The notes beneath the pieces were generated by a model that was given only the letters and a program-made list of their open reading frames with translations, did no database searches and had not been told where the DNA came from. A stretch of 64,000 nucleotides of DNA, taken from assembly GCF_003323745.1 (NCBI RefSeq), contig NZ_QOIL01000029.1:52614-116613 (forward strand), in the 5' to 3' direction. Shown in pieces: positions 1 through 8,127 of this stretch (positions within the stretch are counted from its first letter, which is position 1; each line of letters opens with the position of its first letter). Source of the DNA: Sphaerisporangium album (GTDB lineage Bacteria; Actinomycetota; Actinomycetes; Streptosporangiales; Streptosporangiaceae). Both the position numbers and the translations under genes were made by a program.

Positions 1-192
1 GCCGGGTGCCCGGAGCCCGGGCAGGCCGCGGATCACGGCCGGCCAGATCTCCTGGCTCACGTCGTCGGCCCGTTCGGCATCCAGCATGCGCCGCACGTAC
101 GTCCACAGCGGCACCCTCCAGCGAGCCACCAGTTCGGCCAGCTCCGTCCGCTCGCCCAACTGGGCACGTACCACCAGCAGTTCATCGGTCAT
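1..192 (-). CDS. RNA polymerase sigma factor (ECF-like), N-terminal part only
   Basis: A minus-strand reading frame starts at ATG 192-190 and runs off the left edge, giving 64 residues. It begins MTDELLVVRAQLGERTELAE and continues with a segment WTYVRRMLDAERADDVSQEIW. This is the sigma-70 region 2 pattern in which an amphipathic helix is followed by the acidic D-D-V-x-Q-E-x-W core-binding motif of ECF sigma factors. The family recruits core RNA polymerase to stress or export promoters. The partner anti-sigma and regions 2.4 and 4 lie outside the window, so the ECF group cannot be assigned. An ECF factor is the best reading; the specific role is unknown. Confidence 0.75.
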   Translation of the reverse strand, partial: MTDELLVVRAQLGERTELAELVARWRVPLWTYVRRMLDAERADDVSQEIWPAVIRGLPGLRAPG

Positions 193-330
193 CGCGTCCT
201 CCGTCACCCTGCACAGTCGGAGGGGAGGGGGATGGGGTTAACGGATGCCGAAAGTCGCGCACGCGCCGAAGTGAGAGGCCGACGGCACGCAGCCGGCGTC
301 TGGAGTGAAGGGAGCCGGGTTCGAAGGAGG

Positions 331-534
331 TCAGGCCACCTCGTAGCCGACTTCGGCTATCGCGGCGCGGATGGCCTCGTCGTCCAGAGGGGCGGTGCCG
401 GAGACCTCGACGCGGCCCGTCGGGAGGTCGACGTCCACGGTCGTGACACCGGGGACCTCGCCGACCTCCTCCTTGACCGAGCGGACGCAGTGGTCGCAGG
501 TCATTCCGGTGACGGTGTACGTGCTGGTGGTCAT
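331..534 (-). CDS. copZ: Heavy-metal-associated (HMA) copper chaperone, CopZ-like
   Basis: A 67-residue protein made of one HMA domain. It contains the metal-binding loop GMTCDHCVRSV near residues 11-21, with both cysteines present, and ends in VGYEVA as HMA domains usually do. CopZ-type proteins carry Cu(I) in the cytosol to a P1B ATPase or a Cu-sensing repressor. I chose ATG 534 over the ATG seven codons upstream because GAAGGA lies about 7 nt before it and the HMA fold starts directly after it. No copper ATPase or CsoR gene is adjacent, so the transport partner must be elsewhere. Function as a metal chaperone is secure; copper specificity is inferred from the family. Confidence 0.85.
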   Translation of the reverse strand: MTTSTYTVTGMTCDHCVRSVKEEVGEVPGVTTVDVDLPTGRVEVSGTAPLDDEAIRAAIAEVGYEVA

Positions 535-586
535 TCGCCCATCCTTCCGGCCCAAGGTACCTAGCCAGGGTATGGTACGACGGCCG

Positions 587-1660
587 TCAATCGGCGACGC
601 GGCCGACCAGGTCCTGCACCGACTTGTACCCGTGGCGCCGCAGCCGCCGCGACAGGCCTCGGTTGATGCGCCACGCCCACAGGGGCCCCTCGTAGATCAG
701 CCCGGTGTACCCCTGGACCAGCGTGGCGCCCGCCAGCAGGCGCTCCCACACGTCGTCGACGTCCTCGACGCCCCCGACCGACACGAGGGCGACGCGGTCG
801 CCCACGCGGGCGCGCAGCCGTCTCAGGACCTCCAGCGAGCGGGCCTTCAGCGGCCGCCCGGACAGGCCGCCGGTCTGGGCGGCCCCCGCGGCCTCGGCCT
901 TGGACAGGCCCTGCCTGCCGATGGTGGTGTTGGTCGCGATGATCCCCGCCAGCCCGAGCTCGACCGCCAGGTCCGCGACGGCGTCGACGTCCTCGTCTGC
1001 CAGGTCAGGGGCGATCTTCACGAGCAGCGGGGTGCGCCCGGCCGCCTGGAGCACTTCCTTCAGCAGGGGCCTGAGCAGCTCGACGGCCTGAAGGTCGCGA
1101 AGCCCCGGCGTGTTGGGAGAGCTGACGTTCACGACCAGGTAGTCGGCCAGAGGGGCGAGCTTGCGCGCGCCCGCGACGTAGTCCCGTACGGCCAGCTCCT
1201 CCGGAATGACCTTGGTCTTGCCGATGTTCACGCCGACGACCGCGGGCACGCTCCGGGGACGGCGCAGCCGGCGAGCGGCCTGGTCGGCTCCCTGGTTGTT
1301 GAAGCCCATGCGGTTGACGATCGCGTGGTCGGTCACCAGCCGGAACAGCCGGGGCCGGGGGTTGCCCGGCTGGGCGTGCGCGGTGATCGTGCCCACCTCG
1401 ACATGCCCGAAGCCGAACGCGGCCAGCGCCTCCACGCAGCCCGCGTCCTTGTCGAACCCGGCCGCGAGCCCGAAGGGGCTGGGGAAATGGACGCCGAATG
1501 CCTTCACCCGCAGCGCCTCGTCCCGCGGCGCCAGCCATTGGTACAGGCGCCGCTTGGCCACGGGCGCGACCGAGAGCACCCGGAGCGCGCGGATGGTCAC
1601 GTGATGCACGGTCTCGGCGTCGAAGCGGCGGAGCACCTGTGCGAAGAGCAGTCGATACAT
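587..1660 (-). CDS. pyrD: Dihydroorotate dehydrogenase (quinone), class 2
   Basis: A 357-residue protein, normal length for class 2 dihydroorotate dehydrogenase. It oxidises dihydroorotate to orotate in pyrimidine synthesis and passes electrons to quinone at the membrane. The N-terminal amphipathic segment MYRLLFAQVLRRFDAETVHH is the class 2 membrane-association region. Diagnostic motifs are NRMGFNNQGAD, NVSSPNTPGLR (the catalytic base in class 2 is Ser) and an FMN phosphate site around ALVSVGGVEDVDD. Start ATG 1660 has no clear ribosome-binding site. It stands alone rather than in a pyr operon, as is common for class 2 enzymes. Confidence 0.93.
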   Translation of the reverse strand: MYRLLFAQVLRRFDAETVHHVTIRALRVLSVAPVAKRRLYQWLAPRDEALRVKAFGVHFPSPFGLAAGFDKDAGCVEALAAFGFGHVEVGTITAHAQPGNPRPRLFRLVTDHAIVNRMGFNNQGADQAARRLRRPRSVPAVVGVNIGKTKVIPEELAVRDYVAGARKLAPLADYLVVNVSSPNTPGLRDLQAVELLRPLLKEVLQAAGRTPLLVKIAPDLADEDVDAVADLAVELGLAGIIATNTTIGRQGLSKAEAAGAAQTGGLSGRPLKARSLEVLRRLRARVGDRVALVSVGGVEDVDDVWERLLAGATLVQGYTGLIYEGPLWAWRINRGLSRRLRRHGYKSVQDLVGRVAD

Positions 1661-1681
1661 TACGGATCAGCGTAGCCGGGA

Positions 1682-2110
1682 TCAGTTGGGGCTCTGCGCG
1701 AGGTCCGGGCACATGTGCCGCAGGCGGGTGATGCGCCAGCTCGCCTGCGCGACGTCGCCGGCGTCCTCGTCGTGGACGATCGGCAGCCCGTGGTCGAACT
1801 CCAGGAGCCTGAGCAGGCGCAGCACCCGCGCGGACGGCCGGACGATCGTGAACGTGCCCCCGTGCCCGCGTACGCAGAGGTCCAGCCAGCGCAACATGCG
1901 GGCACCCGAGCAGTCGAGGAACGTGACATCGGCCAGGTCGAGGTCGACGTGGAGGGGGTGGGCGGGGGCATGGTGGCCGGCACGGTGGCGGGCGAGCAGC
2001 ACGGGCAGGTGGCGGCGCAACTCGGCGGCGCCCTCGACGTCGAGGTCGCCGTGCAGAGTCACCCTCATCGCCCCGTCCGCCGGGGGACGGTACGGCGTCA
2101 CCATGATCAC
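1682..2110 (-). CDS. STAS-domain protein (anti-sigma-factor antagonist-like)
   Basis: A 142-residue protein with one STAS domain at about residues 15-115: MRVTLHGDLDVEGAAEL starts the first strand, and VTFLDCSGARMLRWL is the loop that carries the phosphorylatable Ser in anti-anti-sigma factors. Here that loop reads D-C-S-G-A, close to the canonical D-S-S-G/A. It lies 14 nt downstream of the GAF-ANTAR gene on the same strand and is probably co-transcribed. GTG 2110 is taken as start because GAAGGA sits about 10 nt upstream; ATG 2104 and ATG 2068 are alternatives. The C-terminal 25 residues extend beyond a minimal STAS domain. The sigma factor or kinase it serves is not identifiable here. Confidence 0.75.
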   Translation of the reverse strand: MIMVTPYRPPADGAMRVTLHGDLDVEGAAELRRHLPVLLARHRAGHHAPAHPLHVDLDLADVTFLDCSGARMLRWLDLCVRGHGGTFTIVRPSARVLRLLRLLEFDHGLPIVHDEDAGDVAQASWRITRLRHMCPDLAQSPN

Positions 2111-2124
2111 GATCGGCCGGTCCT

Positions 2125-2829
2125 TCAGCCCGGGGGCGCCTGTTCGCCCAGGATCTCGGCCGCCAGGTCGGCCACGCGGCGCCGGCTGTCACGGGCCCGC
2201 TTGCGCAGGCCGGTGAACGCCTGGGCGGCCGTGAGGTCGTGTTTGCCCATGAGGTAGCCGATCGCCCGTTCGATCACGATGCGGTAGTCGAGTGCGTACT
2301 GCAGCTGGTCGGCCAGCGCGCTCTTCTCCTCGGCCTTCACCGCCGCCGCCAGGACCTCCTCTATGACGTGGGCGTAGGCGAGCAACGCCTGAGTGTCCGA
2401 CTCCTCCCAATCGTGCGGCTCGGCCTGGTAGACGTTCAGCGTGCCCACCGGGCCGTCCCCCAAGCGCACGGGCACCCCGGCGACCGCGCGCACCCTCGGG
2501 TCCAAGAGCGGGGCCAGTTCAGGCCATCGCTGGTCGTTCTGGACGTCTCTCGTGGTCACCGCATTGTTGTTGAAATATGCCGACACGCACGGCCCGCGAC
2601 CCAAGGCCGCCTGCGCGTGCTCAAGGCTGCGTCCGGCCTCGTCGGTCGTCACGAGGTAGCGCAGCGTCTTCCCTTCGTCGGCGAACATCAGGCCGGCCCC
2701 GGCATAGCCGAACAGGCGGTCCACCACCTGGACGATGCGCTCCAAGTGGTGCACCACCCCGGTGGCCTCCGAGGCTTTCTGCAGGCCCCTCAGACTCGCG
2801 ACGAGGGCCTCCGGATCAATACGTGTCAT
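2125..2829 (-). CDS. GAF and ANTAR domain protein (RNA-binding transcription antiterminator type)
   Basis: A 234-residue two-domain protein. Residues ~20-150 form a GAF sensor domain. Residues ~165-230 form an ANTAR domain, seen in IVIERAIGYLMGKHDLTAAQ, whose family binds paired RNA hairpins to prevent transcription termination. ATG 2829 is preceded by AGAGGAA at suitable distance; the longer in-frame extension upstream is Arg/Pro-rich and looks non-coding. It is followed after 14 nt by a STAS protein, so GAF sensing and STAS signalling may be coupled. GAF-ANTAR proteins are common in actinobacteria, but the ligand and RNA targets cannot be told from sequence. Confidence 0.85.
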   Translation of the reverse strand: MTRIDPEALVASLRGLQKASEATGVVHHLERIVQVVDRLFGYAGAGLMFADEGKTLRYLVTTDEAGRSLEHAQAALGRGPCVSAYFNNNAVTTRDVQNDQRWPELAPLLDPRVRAVAGVPVRLGDGPVGTLNVYQAEPHDWEESDTQALLAYAHVIEEVLAAAVKAEEKSALADQLQYALDYRIVIERAIGYLMGKHDLTAAQAFTGLRKRARDSRRRVADLAAEILGEQAPPG

Positions 2830-3497
2830 ATTCCATTCCTCTTGCTGAACCCTCACCCCAGTGCCGGCGCGGTCATGGAGAGGCATGCGTTTCCGCCATG
2901 CTTCTGCCCGAAATCGGGCACGATAGTCCCCTTCTCGGGGGCATCCGGGGAGAGGCAAGCCGAACAGCCCGGATCGCGCGGCGTTCCGGGGGGCGAAAAT
3001 CGGACACCGACGGCACCGGGCACGCCGGCCACACCGTCCGGGGAACGGCGGGGTTCGGCGAGCGCGGCCGACGATATGCGAAGCCACAGCGCGCTAGACG
3101 TGCGCTTGACATGGTCAACGCCCGTGCCAATGGCGGTGCCACCTCCGTTTGAGGAAGCTCCGCGGACACAGGGCGGAATGATCTGCGACAAAGCGTAGTG
3201 CGGCGCGATGACTGGGGCCAAGTGGTTGACCCACCTGGTCCACCCAAAGCGCGCGCCGACGGGTCGGCCGCGCTCCCGTACGGGCTCACGCGCCCGTGCG
3301 AGGAGGCACGGACGGGGCCGGACGAATCCGGACCGCCACTACATGATGAAGTTGGACGCCACGGCGGCGCACGGGGGTGCGATGCCGACGACGTGGAGAG
3401 CCCGCCTGGTCAGGGAACCGTTCGGCGATTCACCTGGCCGTGGAACTCCCTGCCAGCCTATGCCCTCGAAGCCCCTCACGGGCCCGCGGACGGTCCG
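2830..3497. other. Non-coding stretch, ~670 bp
   Basis: No convincing gene is seen on either strand: the open frames are Arg/Pro/Gly-rich with no recognisable domain. A short hairpin GCCCG-AAAT-CGGGC lies at 2906-2919, in the leader of the GAF-ANTAR gene, and TTGACA occurs at 3106-3111 on the plus strand without a convincing -10 box. It probably holds the GAF-ANTAR promoter on its left side and the 3' end of the SnoaL-like gene's transcript on its right side. Confidence 0.5.
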
Positions 3498-3902
3498 TCA
3501 CAGGAACAGGTCGCCCTGCGGGTCCTGGTGGCCGTCCGCGACGTGCCAGTAGTCGCGGACCTCCACCGCCAGGCCGTCCTCGCCGAAGCGGACGACGGCG
3601 CAGCCCGCCAGCGTCACCGGTTTGTCCCCTTCGCTCTCGACGAGGAAGACGCGATACTCCACGAAGGCGCGGTCCCCGTCCACGATCGGGACGCCGAAGC
3701 GGACGTCCGTGGCCCTTTCACTCGCGAAGGACCATCGGATGTAGTCCAGGACCTCCACACGGCCCCGGTGGACCGGGCGGAACGGCATCGAGCGATGGAC
3801 ACAGCCCTCGGCGAAGAGGGTGCCGATGAGGCCGGCGTCGTGGGCCGCCCAGCCGCTCTGCCACGTGCGCGCGAACCGCTCGGCCGCTTCCCGGGTGTCC
3901 AT
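3498..3902 (-). CDS. SnoaL-like (NTF2-fold) domain protein
   Basis: A 134-residue protein with the NTF2-like cone fold pattern. It has an N-terminal helix (EAAERFARTWQSGWAAHDAG), a FAEGCVHRSMPFRPVHRG segment and two long strand pairs ending in VRDYWHVADG. SnoaL-like proteins range from polyketide cyclases and steroid isomerases to plain ligand-binding proteins, so no reaction is assigned. Start ATG 3902 has AGGA nearby; an ATG six codons upstream is possible. It stands alone, divergent from the glutathionyl-hydroquinone reductase gene. Confidence 0.75.
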   Translation of the reverse strand: MDTREAAERFARTWQSGWAAHDAGLIGTLFAEGCVHRSMPFRPVHRGRVEVLDYIRWSFASERATDVRFGVPIVDGDRAFVEYRVFLVESEGDKPVTLAGCAVVRFGEDGLAVEVRDYWHVADGHQDPQGDLFL

Positions 3903-4082
3903 GCGGCCATCCTGGCCCATAGCGCTTGATCACACGCGCGCCGACCGTTGTCCACAGGTCCGGGCCTCTTTTCTGGATATCCACAGATTCGGTCCGGGCG
4001 TGCGCGCGGGGTGCCGGGGGCCGGAGATGATTGGGACGGGGCCCGCGTGCGGGGTGGGCCACGACGCAGGGAGGAGCGAGCC

Positions 4083-5072
4083 GTGACGAACGCAGCGACC
4101 GTCGCGAGCCCTGTGGACTTCGCCGTCCACGGGGATTACGGAGATTACAAGAGCAAGGCGCCGGCCGCCGCCGACGGGGCGTTCAACCGTCCGACGTACC
4201 GGTTCCAGGGGCGCGTCACGGCCGACGGCAGTAGCGGCTATCCGGCCGAGCCCGGCCGCTACCACCTGTACGTGTCGCTGGCCTGCCCGTGGGCGCACCG
4301 CTCCGTGATCGTCCGGGCCCTGAAGAAGCTGGAGGACGTCGTCTCGCTGTCGGTGGTCGATCCGGTCCGCGACGGGCGGGGGTGGGCGTTCCGGGAGGGG
4401 CGGGGGTTCGGCGCCGATCCGGTCAACGGGTTCACCCTGCTGAGGGAGGCGTATGAGGCCAGCGAGCCCGGGTACGACGGGCACGTGTCGGTGCCGGTGC
4501 TCTGGGACCGCGAGACGGGCCGCATCGTCAGCAACAACTTCCCCGACATCACGATCGACCTCGGCACGCAGTTCGAGCGGTGGGCCGACACGAGCGTCGA
4601 CCTCTACCCCGTCGACCTGCGGCCGGAGATCGACGCGCTGAACGACCTCGTGTACCGCACGGTCAACAACGGGGTGTACCGCTGCGGGTTCGCGACGAGC
4701 CAGGAGGCCTACGAGGAGGCCGTCACGGCGCTGTTCGCGACGCTGGACGAGCTGGAGGAGCGCCTCGCCACCGGGCGCTACCTATTCGGAGACCGGCTCA
4801 CCGAGGCGGACGTGCGGCTCTGGGTGACCTTGGCGCGCTTCGACGCCGTCTACGCCACCCACTTCAAGGCCAACCTGCGCCGCATCGCGGACTACCCCAA
4901 CCTGTGGGCGTACGCCAGAGATCTCTACCAGCGCCCGGCCTTCGGGGGCACGACCGACTTCGATCACATCAAGCGGCACTATTACACGACGCACCCGCAG
5001 ATCAACCCCACGCGTATCGTCCCGGCCGGCCCCTTACTGGACTGGAACGCCCCGCACGGCCGGGACAGGTGA
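4083..5072 (+). CDS. Glutathionyl-hydroquinone reductase family protein (GST Xi-like)
   Basis: A 329-residue protein of the YqjG/ECM4 family. The thioredoxin-like N-terminal half carries the catalytic motif YHLYVSLACPWAHRSVIV with the active cysteine in C-P-W-A-H. The all-helical GST C-terminal half includes NGVYRCGFATSQEAYEEAV, typical of the Xi class. These enzymes reduce S-conjugated hydroquinones, releasing the thiol. GTG 4083 is the start because GGGAGGAG lies 6 nt upstream; earlier in-frame codons are Arg-rich and unlike the family. If the host uses mycothiol, as most actinomycetes do, the natural co-substrate may be mycothiol rather than glutathione. That is inference. Confidence 0.88.
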   Translation: MTNAATVASPVDFAVHGDYGDYKSKAPAAADGAFNRPTYRFQGRVTADGSSGYPAEPGRYHLYVSLACPWAHRSVIVRALKKLEDVVSLSVVDPVRDGRGWAFREGRGFGADPVNGFTLLREAYEASEPGYDGHVSVPVLWDRETGRIVSNNFPDITIDLGTQFERWADTSVDLYPVDLRPEIDALNDLVYRTVNNGVYRCGFATSQEAYEEAVTALFATLDELEERLATGRYLFGDRLTEADVRLWVTLARFDAVYATHFKANLRRIADYPNLWAYARDLYQRPAFGGTTDFDHIKRHYYTTHPQINPTRIVPAGPLLDWNAPHGRDR

Positions 5073-5101
5073 CCGCTGAGACGGCTTTGGCAGCAACGAG
5101 C

Positions 5102-7501
5102 TCACGGACCGGAGGAGGCGGGGCCGTCCGAACCGCCTCTGCGGGGGTCGCCGGGCCACCAGAAGCGGTCGCCGAGCAGGGTGACCAGTGCGGGGACGAG
5201 GACGCTGCGGACGAGCAGGGTGTCCAGCAGCACTCCGAAGCCGACGATCACGCCGATCTGGGTCAACGTGATCAGCGGCAGCACCCCGAGCACGGCGAAC
5301 ACGGCCGCGAGCAGTATTCCGGCGCTGGTGATCACGCCGCCGGTGACCGCGAGGGCGGTGACGATGCCCTGGCGGGTGCCGTGGCGTGACGTCTCCTCCC
5401 TCGCCCTGGTCGTGAGAAAGATGTTGTAGTCGACCCCGAGCGCGACGAGGAACAGGAAGGCGAGCAGCGGGACGGAGAGGTCGAGCGCGGGGAAGCCGAA
5501 GAAGTGGGTGAAGGCGAACCACCCGGCCCCGAACGCGGCGGCGAAGCTGGCGACCACGGTGAGCACCAGCGTGACGGCCGCCACGACCGACCGTAGGAGC
5601 ACCAGCAGGACGGCGAGTACCACCGCGAGCACCAGCGGCATGATCAGCTTCTGGTCGCGGACGGCGGCGTCCCGCTCGTCCAGGTCTGCGGCGTCGGTGC
5701 CACCGACCACCGCGTCCGCGCCCGGGACGGCGTGCACGGCGGTCCGCACCTCCCTGATCGTCTGGAAGGCCGCCTCCGTACCGGGGGGCGCGGCGAGCAC
5801 GACGTCGACCCGGGTGTACTCGGGCGTGCGCTCCCCCAGGATCACCCGCGTACCCGAGACGCCCGAGGCCGCGGCGCGCACCCGCTCCGCGGCGGCGGTA
5901 CGGGCGATCACGACCACGGGCTGACCACCCCCGACCGAAACGGGCTGAGCACTCCCGACCGGGGTCGGCTGAGCGCTGCGAGCCGGGACGGGCCGGGCGC
6001 TCTCAGCCGGGGCCGCCTGAGGGCTGTCAGCCGGGACGGGCTGGGGGCTTTCGGACGGGACGGGCTGAGCATTGCCGGCGGGGAAGGCGCGGGTCAGGGT
6101 TTCCTGGCCGGCCATGGCCTCTACGCGCTCGCGGAACTGTTCGGTTTGGGAGAGGCCACTGTGGATGCCGGTCACGCCCAGCGTCAGCACGGCGAGTACG
6201 GCCATGCTCCCCAGGGCCATGACGAGCGGTCGGCGCGAGACGGCGGTTCCCACGCGGGACCACAGGCCGGTGCGCGCGGGATCGGGCCGGCCCAATCTCG
6301 GGGCGAACGGCCAGAACAGGGCCCTGCCGAAGATCACCATCGCGGCGGGGAGAACGAGCAGGGCGTACACGACCGCGGTCACGATGCCGACGGCGCCGGC
6401 CAGGCCGATACCGCGGTTGAACGGTGACAGCGCGAAGACGAGCGTCCCGAGCGCGAGGGTGACCGTGGCCGAGCTGGCGAGGATCGCCGGGGCGGCCGAG
6501 CGGACGGCGGCCGTCATCGCCACGTGGCGATCGTCGTGGACGCGGAGCTGCTCGCGGTAGCGGGCGATCAGAAGCAGCGCGTAGTTGGTGCCGGCACCGA
6601 AGACCAGAACGGAGGTGATGCCGAGCGTGGAGTCGTCGACGGTCAGGCCGGTGGTCCGGGTCAGGAATGCGACGATCTTGGCGGCGGCCTGGTCGGCGAC
6701 CCCGATCACGGTCAGCGGCACCAGCCACAGCCAAGGGCTCCGGTAGGTGAGCAGGAGCAGGAGGGCGACCACGCTCGCCGTGACGGCGAGCAGGGTGACG
6801 TCGGCCCCGGAGAAGACGGCGGTCAGGTCCGCCTTGAAGCCGGCCCCACCCGTCACCTCCACGCGCGCGCCCGGTGGCAGGCCGGCCCGGGCCTCGGCGC
6901 GGATCCGGCCGACCGCGTCGGCCAGCCGGACGTTCGGCAGGTCGGCGGAGAGCGGGACGATCACCAGCGCCACGTCGCCGCGCGGGGAAAAGACGGGCGG
7001 CGCGACCCGCCCTTCGGGGGCGACCTCACCCTCCTCCCCACGCGCAGAGAAGGTCGGCGACGGCACCCGTCCCCCGGGACCGACCTTCCCCTCCCCGCGC
7101 GGGGGCATGACGGGCGACGGCACCCCTGTCCCAGCGGTGTCCTCCCCTGTCTGAACGCGCGGGGGCATGGCGGGTGGCGGTACTCGTTCCTTGGCAGCGA
7201 GGTCGGACAGTCGGGCGGCGTCGGTTCGGATGGCGGTCTTGTCCTCGGCGGTCAGGGTTCCCGGGCGGCTGTAGACCACCAGGGCGGGTAGGAGCCTCCC
7301 GCTTGGCAGCTTCTGTTGCAGCCGTAGGACGGTGGCCGACTCCGCGCCGTCCGGCAGGGCGGCGGCCGGATCCGTCGCCACCTTCGCGGCCCCGCCGAAG
7401 GAGAGCGCGAGACCGGAGAGCACCAGGGCCACGGCGATGGTCGCCCACTTGCCACCCGCGCTCCACAGGGCCGCCCACCTAATATGCTCGGCTCGTCTCA
7501 T
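5102..7501 (-). CDS. MMPL/RND family transporter
   Basis: A 799-residue inner-membrane protein of the MMPL group: one N-terminal membrane segment, a large extracytoplasmic loop, a five-helix bundle, then a second loop and bundle with matching motifs (GADVTLLAVTASVVALLLLL; LGVDYNIFLTTRAREE). It would export hydrophobic compounds or lipids by proton motive force. ATG 7501 is preferred over two upstream ATGs because GGAAAGAG sits 5 nt before it. Both extracytoplasmic loops carry low-complexity tandem repeats: roughly 20-residue V-P-S-P-x-x-P-R-G units (plus-strand ~6975-7180) and 8-residue Q-P-V-P-x-x-S-A units (~5936-6080). It is divergent from a MarR regulator across a palindrome. Confidence 0.9.
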   Translation of the reverse strand: MRRAEHIRWAALWSAGGKWATIAVALVLSGLALSFGGAAKVATDPAAALPDGAESATVLRLQQKLPSGRLLPALVVYSRPGTLTAEDKTAIRTDAARLSDLAAKERVPPPAMPPRVQTGEDTAGTGVPSPVMPPRGEGKVGPGGRVPSPTFSARGEEGEVAPEGRVAPPVFSPRGDVALVIVPLSADLPNVRLADAVGRIRAEARAGLPPGARVEVTGGAGFKADLTAVFSGADVTLLAVTASVVALLLLLTYRSPWLWLVPLTVIGVADQAAAKIVAFLTRTTGLTVDDSTLGITSVLVFGAGTNYALLLIARYREQLRVHDDRHVAMTAAVRSAAPAILASSATVTLALGTLVFALSPFNRGIGLAGAVGIVTAVVYALLVLPAAMVIFGRALFWPFAPRLGRPDPARTGLWSRVGTAVSRRPLVMALGSMAVLAVLTLGVTGIHSGLSQTEQFRERVEAMAGQETLTRAFPAGNAQPVPSESPQPVPADSPQAAPAESARPVPARSAQPTPVGSAQPVSVGGGQPVVVIARTAAAERVRAAASGVSGTRVILGERTPEYTRVDVVLAAPPGTEAAFQTIREVRTAVHAVPGADAVVGGTDAADLDERDAAVRDQKLIMPLVLAVVLAVLLVLLRSVVAAVTLVLTVVASFAAAFGAGWFAFTHFFGFPALDLSVPLLAFLFLVALGVDYNIFLTTRAREETSRHGTRQGIVTALAVTGGVITSAGILLAAVFAVLGVLPLITLTQIGVIVGFGVLLDTLLVRSVLVPALVTLLGDRFWWPGDPRRGGSDGPASSGP

Positions 7502-7505
7502 CGCG

Positions 7506-7544
7506 ACTCTTTCCATCATGGAATATTTCTACGGCGGAAAGAGT
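7506..7544. promoter_or_regulatory. Candidate MarR operator, nested inverted repeats
   Basis: The short gap between the MMPL and MarR genes contains a perfect 9-bp inverted repeat, ACTCTTTCC at 7506-7514 and GGAAAGAGT at 7536-7544. Overlapping its left arm is a second perfect repeat, TTCCAT-C-ATGGAA, at 7511-7523. It overlaps the start region of the transporter gene. Autoregulation by the divergent MarR protein is the natural reading, by family analogy only. Confidence 0.55.
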
Positions 7545-7585
7545 AGGTCGCGACCGCGCGGTTCGGCAACATGGAGGAGGGCGAC

Positions 7586-8092
7586 GTGCCGGCGCACCCG
7601 CCAGACGAGGACGGCGTGAGCGCGTTCGAGCTGATGACGCTGATGCGACGCCTCAACGTGGAGCTCGACCGGTTCGTCGAGCGGTTCGCCGAGGACCACG
7701 GCCTGCATCGCACCGACCTCAACGCGGTGGTCGTCATCATGGACGCGATCACGGAGGGCAGGCCGCTCACGCCCGGAGGTCTCGGGGCCGCGCTCAACCT
7801 CAGCGCGCCGGCCACCACCGCCCTGCTCAATCGGCTGGAGCGGGCGGGGCACGTCGAACGGCACCGCAGCGCCACCGACCGCCGCAAGGTGGAGCTGGCC
7901 CTGCACGATCAGGCCGTCACGCTGGCGGGACGCTTCTTCTCCCCGCTCGCCCGCCACCTGTCCGCGGCCTTCGAGGGGTTCACGGACGAGGAGCGCGTGG
8001 TGATCCGGCGTTTCCTCACCGGCAGCATCGACGCCACCATCACGGCGCGCGACGCGACCGGGACGGCGGAAGACGGCCCCACCGGCCCCTGA
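7586..8092 (+). CDS. MarR family transcriptional regulator
   Basis: A 168-residue protein with a winged-helix MarR domain: helix-turn-helix around LTPGGLGAALNLSAPATTAL, the recognition helix TALLNRLERAGHVERH, and the wing SATDRRKVELALHD. MarR proteins bind palindromes as dimers and are released by aromatic or drug-like ligands. GTG 7586 is chosen because GGAGGAGGG lies 4-5 nt upstream; an ATG five codons earlier lacks a ribosome-binding site. It is divergent from the MMPL transporter, which it probably represses. Confidence 0.9.
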   Translation: MPAHPPDEDGVSAFELMTLMRRLNVELDRFVERFAEDHGLHRTDLNAVVVIMDAITEGRPLTPGGLGAALNLSAPATTALLNRLERAGHVERHRSATDRRKVELALHDQAVTLAGRFFSPLARHLSAAFEGFTDEERVVIRRFLTGSIDATITARDATGTAEDGPTGP

Positions 8093-8127
8093 TCGGGGTC
8101 AAGGACCCAAGTGGCGAGAGACGACCC

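Noticed and set aside
3106..3140. TTGACA at 3106-3111 as a promoter
   Set aside because: No TANNNT -10 box at 16-19 nt and no supported gene downstream on that strand.
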